Shown here piece after piece: positions 55,671 through 64,000 of a DNA stretch of 64,000 bases. Every line of letters begins with the position of its first letter. The first letter of the stretch is position 1. The stretch is from Corylus avellana (taxonomy: Eukaryota > Streptophyta > Magnoliopsida > Fagales > Betulaceae). The position numbers and the translations under genes were made by a program. The stretch spans positions 806,001 through 870,000 of the forward strand of contig NC_081548.1 of NCBI RefSeq assembly GCF_901000735.1. The letters are read 5' to 3'. The notes beneath the pieces are model-generated. The model was not told where the DNA came from, made no database searches, and saw only the letters and a list, made by a program, of their open reading frames with translations.

Positions 55671-58600
55671 TTTTTGTTGACTTGAAGTAATCGAATTGCT
55701 TGTTAAAAATCTAATGGTATATATGTTGTCACATGGTGAATATATTGTCAGGTCATTTAAATGACATAGCACTGTTAGATGTAACAAAATAAAATATTGA
55801 TTATACAAAAAAAAATAAAATAAAATAAAATATTGACCTAAAAATAAATCAGCTCTATTTCATTTGAAATTAAGAGGATTTAAATCTCAAAATTAAAGCA
55901 CACTATTTTCAACATAAACCCACTTAAATTTAAAAATGTTTTGACCATTCATATGATCTTACAATGTTAACGTAATAGTTTTAACTAATTTTTATTAATT
56001 ACTAATTCCATAATTGTTTAAAATTGCGACATTAATATTGTGAAATACTCAAGCCTTACTCATTTATTTATAAAAAGGACCAAAAAAAAAAAAAAGAAAA
56101 AAAAAAAGAAAAAGAAAGAAAGAAGCCAAAATCCGAATTATTTCATTGGTAAGTGCTTTTTTAAATCCAGCAATTGGTCCAGACAAAATGCCCCCAGCAC
56201 GTTATGTCTGTTTTCCACAGTTGACCTATTATTATTGTTATTTTCTTATATAATGTTTTTTAATTTCTAATATTTTTAATTCAAATAGAAAGAAAAGGAC
56301 AGCAAGGAAAAACCAGCCAACAGCTTTGGCTTGCTTTACAGGACAATGGACAAGGCGGGCGTGGACCCCATTACAACCTTAAAAGGACAAAAATAGCCTC
56401 AACCCCTGACACACATTCCGACAAAGCCTGTCTGCGACGGCCGGCTTTTTACGGCGGACGATATGGTCAAGGTTATATCATATCATACGGAGATTACGAA
56501 ATCTTACAAATCAGGATCGTTTGTAAAAATCCTCTGGCAGGCTGTCATGGAGGAGCGAAGCTGGTGTCATGACACGTGTCCTAGTGGAGAGACGTGTTGG
56601 CGGTCCGGTGGCCCGTAATGGTCCAGCACGAAATACTATCTTGTGATTATTCCTATTGACAGCTATGTCAGAGGATTTTGTTTATGTGGGATTGAGGAAT
56701 AAATCCACTGTTTGTGTTATTTATTTTCTGCCTGGTCTTCAGCCTTGTGGTTGTGCCGCCCATTGTTTCCAACGATGAACAACACAAGAAAAGATAAAAA
56801 AAAAAAAGAAAGATAAATAATTTTCTAAGAAAAGGACAGCTTATATGATCTTCTAGATTATGGATCCTAAATCTTCATTCTTCTTATTATCTAGATTCGT
56901 GTTCATATATTGGTGTAAGATTATGTAAGTTAATTATAATATAATTTATTTAATTAAACGAATCAAACTTTTTAATTCTTACTCACTAATTTTATATTGG
57001 GTTCATATTAAATTCGTAAGGTATATCAAAATCATCACTCCTAAATATGAGGCATGGGTATAAGACATGTAAATCAATTATAATACGACTTATTTTATTG
57101 AATATGTCAGATTCTTCAACCTTAATTCGCTAATAACGTGTCGGATTCACTGATCGTGTCAAAAAATTGTCAATCTCACTTCCTACCACTATTACATTTG
57201 CAAGATCAATCTGGATTGCATTTTCTCTTTGAAGATATTCAAGTAAAGGAGATTATAGAGCTCGCTTGTTTCGAGCAGGCAAATCTCACATGTTAAGCTG
57301 TCTGAAACAAGTGAGCAGTGCAACCCCCCTTTTTTCTTTTTTCTTTTTTTTTTATACTGCTTAAATTTTTATAAAATTCAAGCAACTTAATAATAAAGGC
57401 TAATTGTCCATTTAATTAACGAGTCAAAGTTAAACAAAATTGAGCTTCATTCTAATTAGGCTTTTAAATCATGTTTTAAAGCTCTAAACAAGCTCAATTC
57501 AAACCACAAAACTAACGCAATCAAGTTTGAACAAGAAGACAACTGCAACCTTATTATTACTCTAATTATATTTACTAAAAATAAAAGCAATTAAGAGATG
57601 TTACAAATAAGGAGCTCTCATTAATTCATGCGAGAAATTTCGATTCTCCGCTAATTATGTTAAAATAAGGAAAAATAATTAATTAAGATGCTCGTGGATA
57701 TTGGGATTTCTCTCCAATTTATTTTTGTTCAGAATGTGAATTTCCTTATATTTCCCTCACCTAGGAAATTTTCTTTCTCTAAATAGACAAAAATGCCTTT
57801 AATCAAACTGCATAATCATGTAATAATCTTTTCAAAACAAAACATGGCATCAATTTAATATTTACCCAAATCAACCCACACTCCTTGTTTTCCATGCATA
57901 AGCAGCTAGCTGGCTTAACCAAGAACATTGGTACTGTTTATATTTTTAGGAATAAAAAATCAAACAAAATATAATTTATATTTTCAAACAAAATAAAAAA
58001 TCCAAATTTTCAAGCTAAATATTATTGAAAATGTGAATACCCAAAAAAAAAAAAAAAAAAATTCCTGAATCAAATGACGTGTTAATATTTTAATGGGTTT
58101 CTTCTTATTTCCTTTCTGAGTGATATTTTTCTCATTTCTCAAACACAAAAAGACCAAAAAAAAGAAGAGATCATAATAACTCATTTAGGAGGAAACAAAT
58201 CTGGCTTTTCCATCTATAATAAAATTCCAAAGCTATATTTTTAAGCTATCATTAAGACGTACAAGGAATTACAACTATTACCAATATATAGGACACTCTA
58301 ATATATGAATAAATGGCTAAAATAACTAATTAAAATAAATTTATTTTTCAGCAAAAGTTCTTTATACAGAATATATTGATAAAAAAAAAAAAAAAAGACA
58401 ATGGCATATTAGTTTTATTATTATTTGAGGGAAATAGCTTTTGGCTTATTTTTGCACATTTATTCAAATTTAATCAGGAGAACAAACAATATGTTTGTTA
58501 ATGTATTTACATGGAGAATTTTTGTTTGAAAAAGTCTTACGTAAAAAAAATATTTGGTGTTTTGATTTGTTTGTTTGTCGTACAAGTGAAAGGACAAAAA

Positions 58601-59189
58601 TTTCTTATAAACTAGTTTTTTATAGACACATGCCACTATTTTAAATGGGTTGAAGAATATTTCCTTCAAACTAGTTTAGAAGAAATTTATGTCCCAACTG
58701 AAATAACGTAACTCTTGAATATGTTATTTAGTAAGCGCGAGCTGATACAATTGTTTGTTATACTAAATAACATTAACATTTATTAATGTTTTTGATTTGA
58801 AAACATAAAACAAAATATAAAAAACAACTGGTTAATAAACATGGCCTTAAAAAGTATCCCCCAATTATGCCGAGATTTTGCAAATTAATAGATTTTGATG
58901 AAAGCAAACATGAAACTTTCCAATTACAGTTGAGAAAAATAAAGCAATGATTGATATCAGTTTACACAAATTAATTTGTTTACCAAAATTGGACAGAAGT
59001 TTGTATAGGGAAGGGTGGAAGGGGTCCCACAAACATACAAAGTGGTGTAGTAGCTGGCAGAAGTAGTCTGACAGACTGGTTCTTCCCATATGTATCAACA
59101 ACCAAAGCCTCTCCATTTCTCCAATCTCTCTCTCACAGACCCCCTTGTTTTAAGCCCTTCCACTGTCCCCCAACAACCTCTGTTCTTTT
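55671..59189. other. Upstream region of the patellin-like gene
   Basis: AT-rich DNA with poly-A runs (56083-56120). A conserved non-repetitive patch at 56290-56720 contains the palindromic G-box GACACGTGTC (56571-56580). 56118-59105 is repeated at 61005-64000. No gene is supported. Confidence 0.6.
56571..56580. promoter_or_regulatory. Palindromic G-box/ABRE core
   Basis: GACACGTGTC is a 10-bp perfect palindrome with the ACGT core bound by plant bZIP and bHLH factors. It lies 2.7 kb before the patellin-like ATG and is repeated at 61458-61467. Its relevance to that gene is unproven. Confidence 0.35.
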
Positions 59190-59195
59190 TATATA
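59190..59195 (+). promoter_or_regulatory. TATA box candidate of patellin-like gene
   Basis: TATATA in 'ttttatatacac' lies 116 bp before the ATG, followed by a CT-rich leader. This fits a 5' UTR of about 80-90 nt. Confidence 0.55.
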
Positions 59196-59310
59196 CACAC
59201 TCATAAACATAAGCAGAGGCACAAGCACGCAGTTTGTCTGTTTGTTTGTCTCTTTTTTCTCTCTCGAGCAATAACACAAACACAGAGAGAGTCTTCCTTG
59301 TTATTTGTTC

Positions 59311-59681
59311 ATGGCCGAGGAACAGTACCAAAAGCCAGCGACGGAGGAGGTCGTGGTGGAGACATCAACCACGGAGAAAGAGCCGCCGGTTCCGGAACCG
59401 GAGCCGGAGGCGGGGAAGCCGGGTCCGGTTCAGGAAGTGGTAGAGGAGCCGGAGAAGCCCAAGGCCGAGGAGGTGAAGATTACCGAATCGGTGTCTTTCA
59501 AGGAAGAGAGTTACGTGGTTGGGGAGCTCCCGGAGGCGCAAAGGAAGGCGCTTGAGGAGCTGAGGCAACTCGTCCAAGAGGCCCTCAACAAGCACGAATT
59601 CACGGCTCCTCCTCCGCCGCCCAAGGAAGAAGAGAAGAAGGAGGAGAAGAAGCAGGAGGAAGAAGAAAAGGCTCCTCCTGC
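59311..59681 (+). CDS. Patellin-like (SEC14-GOLD) protein, N-terminal part, cut by gap
   Basis: The first 123 codons begin MAEEQYQKPATEEVVVET. The start is the first ATG after a CT-rich leader. The acidic Pro/Glu/Val-rich N-terminus is followed by VSFKEESYVVGELPEAQRKA, then ALEELRQLVQEALNKHEF and a Pro run plus Lys/Glu-rich stretch. This is the conserved pre-SEC14 segment of plant patellins, which bind phosphoinositides and act in membrane trafficking and cell-plate formation. The CRAL-TRIO and GOLD domains are not in the window. The frame runs into 100 Ns. What follows the gap is not patellin, so the truncation is an assembly break, not a mutation. Confidence 0.88.
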
Positions 59682-59781
59682 NNNNNNNNNNNNNNNNNNN
59701 NNNNNNNNNNNNNNNNNNNNNNNNNNNNNNNNNNNNNNNNNNNNNNNNNNNNNNNNNNNNNNNNNNNNNNNNNNNNNNNNN
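59682..59781. other. Assembly gap, 100 N
   Basis: Exactly 100 N, the usual placeholder for a gap of unknown size. Confidence 0.99.
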
Positions 59782-60876
59782 AGAAAGTTGATGGTGTCTG
59801 TATGGGGGTGCTGTCGTGCGAAGTGGATCGTGTGTCGTGCCGATGGTGGGGTTGTGCTCAAAACCATGTGGTGGGGTGTCCGAGGTGGTTTGGTGTTGTG
59901 CTAGGCGTGGAAGGAGCCACCAAGTGGTGGAGCGGCATGAGGGGAAGCCAATAATCGTGTGTTGAAGGAGGTAGAAGAAGAATTTAGTTTGGCTACACAG
60001 ATTACTTGTCCTGGAGCAGCATTGTTTTGCTATTGAAAGTTGAAACCCTAGGTAGGGTCAACAGTAATGAAATTGTGAAAAAGAAAAATTACCTCTCAGA
60101 AAAAGATGGGTGGTGGGTTGGCCGAGATTGCGGTAGAGTTTTTTAAAAACCTTGGGCTTCGGTAATCCGTAGATGATCGCAGCTGGGAAAGCGACAAAAT
60201 ATATAAATGGGTGTCCAAGTAATTTGGAAAACAAATTAGGGTACTTCTATTTTGTATCAGTGATTGGGGTATTTCAAAACATTTCAAATTCAAGAGAGGA
60301 AGAAAACATTGATGTTGAAAATAATAGAAAAAAAAAAATTTGAAAAATATTATTTAATTAAAATATAATAGAATAGAGAATCTGTTGGAGTGTGTATAGA
60401 AAAAGCAGTTTCTAAAATAGAAGTTTACACTTTTTCACTAGCAGTTTTAGCTAGTATTGCTAGAGATGCTCTAAACAATTAAATTTGATTGTTTGTGACT
60501 AATGTGGCTATGCCACAACAAAATCAATAAAAGAAGGTAAGTAGAAAAACTTATTAGATACCAGAGTCTAATAAGTTCTACTTACTATTGGATTTAAACT
60601 AATAAACTGCCACGTCACTTTGTAAGGGGTAAAGTAAAAGTTATAGGACCCCAACCATTTTCCTCTTAATTTTGAAGTGTTTTAATTAAATGTTTAGGAT
60701 TTTGTTATTTCAGTATTTACAGATCCTTAATTTATTGTTTCTCTCTAAATGCTATGCTAACAGAATCCTAATTATGTGATTAAAAATGATTGTTAGCATT
60801 TTAAGAACTCCATGGTGGAATTCTTAGAGGAAGATACTGATCCCAGTGTCTTTCAGGGTTTTGTTTTTAAACTTTA
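59782..60876 (+). repeat. Copy of gene 8 intron 2 segment between gaps
   Basis: This is nearly identical to 45397-46493, including gene 8-specific variants ('ggtgctgtcgtgcgaagtgg', which differs in gene 7). There are a few SNPs and small indels. Its ends coincide with a poly-A tract on the left and an N gap on the right. It is most likely an alternative-haplotype contig placed here by scaffolding. Confidence 0.85.
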
Positions 60877-60976
60877 NNNNNNNNNNNNNNNNNNNNNNNN
60901 NNNNNNNNNNNNNNNNNNNNNNNNNNNNNNNNNNNNNNNNNNNNNNNNNNNNNNNNNNNNNNNNNNNNNNNNNNNN
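60877..60976. other. Assembly gap, 100 N
   Basis: A second placeholder of exactly 100 N. Confidence 0.99.
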
Positions 60977-63900
60977 AAAAAAAAAAAAAAAAAAAAAAAA
61001 GAAAGAAAGAAGCCAAAATCCGAATTATTTCATTGGTAAGTGCTTTTTTAAATCCAGCAATTGGTCCAGACAAAATGCCCCCAGCACGTTATATCTGTTT
61101 TCCACAGTTGACCTATTATTATTTTTATTTTCTTATATAATGTTTTTTAATTTCTAATATTTTTAATTCAAATAGAAAGAAAAGGACAGCAAGGAAAAAC
61201 CAGCCAACAGCTTTGGCTTGCTTTACGGGACAATGGACAAGGCGGGCGTGGACCCCATTACAACCTTAAAAGGACAAAAATAGCCTCAACCCCTGACACA
61301 CATTCCGACAAAGCCTGTCTGCGACGGCCGGCTTTTTACGGCGGACGATATGGTCAAGGTTATATCATATCATACGGAGATTACGAAATCTTACAAATCA
61401 GGATCGTTTGTAAAAATCCTCTGGCAGGCTGTCATGGAGGAGCGAAGCTGGTGTCATGACACGTGTCCTAGTGGAGAGACGTGTTGGCGGTCCGGTGGCC
61501 CGTAATGGTCCAGCACGAAATAGTATCTTGTGATTATTCCTATTGACAGCTATGTCAGAGGATTTTGTTTATGTGGGATTGAGGAATAAAATCCACTGTT
61601 TGTGTTATTTATTTTCTGCCTGGTCTTCAGCCTTGTGGTTGTGCCGCCCATTGTTTCCAACGATGAACAACACAAGAAAAGAAAAGAAAAAAAAAAAAGA
61701 TAAATAATTTTCTAAGAAAAGGACAGCTTATATAATCTTCTAGATTATGGATCCTAAATCTTCATTCTTCTTCTTATCTAGATTCGTGTTCATATATTGG
61801 TGTAAGATTATGTAAGTTAATTATAATATAATTTATTTAATTAAACGAATCAGATCTTTTAATTCTTACTTACTAATTTTATATTGAGTTCATATTAAAT
61901 TCGTAAGTTATATCAAAATCATCACTCCTAAATATGAGGCATGGGTCTAAGACATGTAAGTCAATTATAATACGACTCATTTTATTGAATATATCAGATT
62001 CTTCAACCTTAATTCGCTAATAACGTGTCGGATTTATTGATCGTGTCAAAAAGTTGTCAATCTCACTTCCTACCACTATTACATTTGCTAGATCAATCTG
62101 GATTGCATTTTCTCTTTGAAGATATTTAAGTAAAGGAGATTATAGAGCTCACTTGTTTCGAGCAGGCAAATCTCACATGTTAAGCTGTCTGAAACAAGCG
62201 AGCACTGCAACCCCCATTTTTTCTTTTTTCTTTTTTTATACTGCTTAAATTTTTATAAAATTCAAACAACTTAATAATAAAGGCTAATTGTCCATTTAAT
62301 TAACAAGTCAAACTTAAACAAAATTGAGGTTCATTCTAATTAGGCTTTTTAAATCATGTTTTAAAGCTCTAAACAAGCTCAATTCAAAGTTTCAAACCAC
62401 AAAACTAACACAATCAAGTTTGAAAAGTTAAGTTTGAACAAGAAGACAACTGCAACCTTATTATTACTCTAATTATATTTACTAAAAATAAAAGTAATTA
62501 AGAGATGTTACAAATAAGGAGCTCTCATTAATTCATGCGAGAAATTTCGATTCTCCGCTAATTATGTTAAAATGAGGAAAAATAATTAATTAAGATGCTC
62601 GTGGATATTGGGATTTCTCTCCAATTTATTTTTGTTAAGAATGTGAATTTCCTTATATTTCCCTCACCTAGGAAATTTTCTTTCTCTAAATAGACAAAAA
62701 TGCCTTTAATCAAACTGCATAATCATGTAATAATCTTTTCAAAACAAAACATGGCATCAATTTAATATTTACCCAAATCAACCCACACTCCTTGTTTTCC
62801 ATGCATAAGCAGCTAGCTGGCTTAACCAAGAACATTGGTACCGTTTATATTTTTAGGAATAAAAAATCAAACAAAATAAAAAATCCAAATTTTCAAGCTA
62901 ATTATTATTGAAAATGTGAATACCCAAAAAAAAAAAAAAAAATCCTGAATCAAATGACGTGTTAATATTTTAATGGGTTTCTTCTTATTTCCTTTCTGAG
63001 TGATATTTTTCTCATTTCACAAACGCAAAAAGACCTAAAAAAGAAGAAGAGATCATAATAACTTATTTAGGAGGAAACAAATCTGGCTTTTCCATCTATA
63101 ATAAAATTCCAAAGCTATATTTTTAAGCTATCATTAAGACGTACAAGGAATTACAACTATTACCAATATATTGGACACTCTAATATATGAATAAATGGCT
63201 AAAATAACTAATTAAAATAAATTTATTTTTCAGCAAAAGTTCTTTATACAGAATATATTGATAAAAAAAAAAGAAAAAAAGAAAAAAAAAAGACAATGGC
63301 ATATTAGTTTTATTATTATTTGAGGGAAATAGCTTTTGGCTTATTTTTGCACATTCATTCAAATTTAATCAGGAGAACAAACAATATGTTTGTTAATGTA
63401 TTTACATGGAGAATTTTTGTTTGAAAAAGTCTTAGGTAAAAAAATATTTTGTATTTTGATTTGTTTGTTTGTCGTACAAGTGAAAGGACAGAAATTTCTT
63501 ATAAACTAGTTTTTTATAGACACATGTCACTATTTTAAATATGTTGAAGAATATTTCATTCAAACTAGTTTAGAAGAAATTTATGTCCCAACTGAAATAA
63601 CGTAACTCTTGAATATGTTATTTAGTAAGCGCGAGCTGATACAATTGTTTGTTATACTAAATAACATTAACATTTATTAATGTTTTTGATTTGAAAACAT
63701 AAAACAAAATATAAAAAACAACTGGTTAATAAACATGGCCTTAAAAAGTATCCCCCAATTATGCCGAGATTTTGCAAATTAATAGATTTTGATGAAAGCA
63801 AACATGAAACTTTCCAATTACAGTTGAGAAAAATAAAGCAATGATTGTTATCAGTTTACACAAATTAATTTGTTTACCAAAATTGGACAGAAGTTTGTAT

Positions 63901-64000
63901 AGGGAAGGGTGGAAGGGGTCCCACAGACATACAAAGTGGTGTAGTAGCTGGCAGAAGTAGTCTGACAGACTGGTTCTTCCCATATGTATCAACAACCAAC
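60977..64000. repeat. Second copy of the patellin upstream region
   Basis: From the poly-A run onward this follows 56090-59105 base for base, with sparse SNPs and small indels (offset about 4887 rising to 4894). It ends just before where the patellin-like leader would continue. No gene is present. Interpretation as a haplotig is favoured over tandem duplication because both neighbouring junctions are 100-N gaps next to homopolymers. Confidence 0.85.

Noticed and set aside
59305..59904. 199-codon ORF running across the first gap
   Set aside because: Only the part before the Ns is patellin-like. The part after the gap is gene 8 intron sequence joined by placeholder Ns.
59682..60876. Retroposed or translocated NPF intron within the patellin gene
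   Set aside because: Both junctions are placeholder gaps and the flanking region is itself repeated, so an assembly artefact is the simpler explanation.
60812..61157. ORFs spanning the second gap
   Set aside because: They cross 100 Ns and poly-A tracts and have no coding content.

Overview
This is plant nuclear DNA. It is AT-rich and intron-containing, with many poly-A/T tracts, MITEs, a tRNA-derived SINE and hAT- and Mutator-type non-autonomous transposons. The proteins are typical of a eudicot. The repeat style suggests a woody species, but I cannot name one. The dominant content is a tandem array of eight NRT1/PTR-family (NPF) transporter genes, all on the + strand and all most like Arabidopsis NPF5.10-NPF5.16. 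Every copy has the same four-exon structure: about 40 codons, then 218 bp, then about 545 bp, then about 810 bp.

Layout. 1-5547: a left-truncated Mutator-like composite element carrying a broken LRR receptor-kinase piece and split by a hAT-like insertion, then an orphan exon, the 3' relic of a lost NPF copy, and a MITE just upstream of gene 1. 5548-7522: gene 1. 8108-12000: an NPF exon-1 relic, then a cluster of Mutator-like elements, one carrying a cysteine-rich receptor-kinase ectodomain fragment and another an LRR-kinase fragment. 13156-15338: gene 2. 15647-18713: gene 3. 20307-23162: gene 4, a frameshifted copy of gene 3. 25193-27300: a 1.87-kb hAT-like element and a SINE. 28903-49249: genes 5-8, a younger subgroup with long introns. 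49250-59310: gene-poor, AT-rich DNA. 59311-59681: start of a patellin-like gene, cut by a 100-N gap. After it lie a copy of part of gene 8 intron 2, a second 100-N gap, and a near-identical second copy of the patellin upstream region. The layout of 59682-64000 looks like mis-scaffolded haplotype contigs, not biology.

Subgroups. Genes 1-2, genes 3-4 (plus the relic at 8108) and genes 5-8 form three groups by N-terminus, C-terminus and 5' flank. Seven copies look intact (562-569 residues). They encode 12-TM proton-coupled carriers with the ExxER motif in TM1. Family members carry nitrate, peptides or hormones, and several Arabidopsis NPF5 proteins act at the tonoplast, but the substrate here cannot be read from sequence. 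The most interesting signals are the receptor-kinase fragments captured inside long-TIR elements with 9-bp target duplications, the precise TE insertions shown by empty paralogous sites, and variation at the residue next to the proton-coupling motif.
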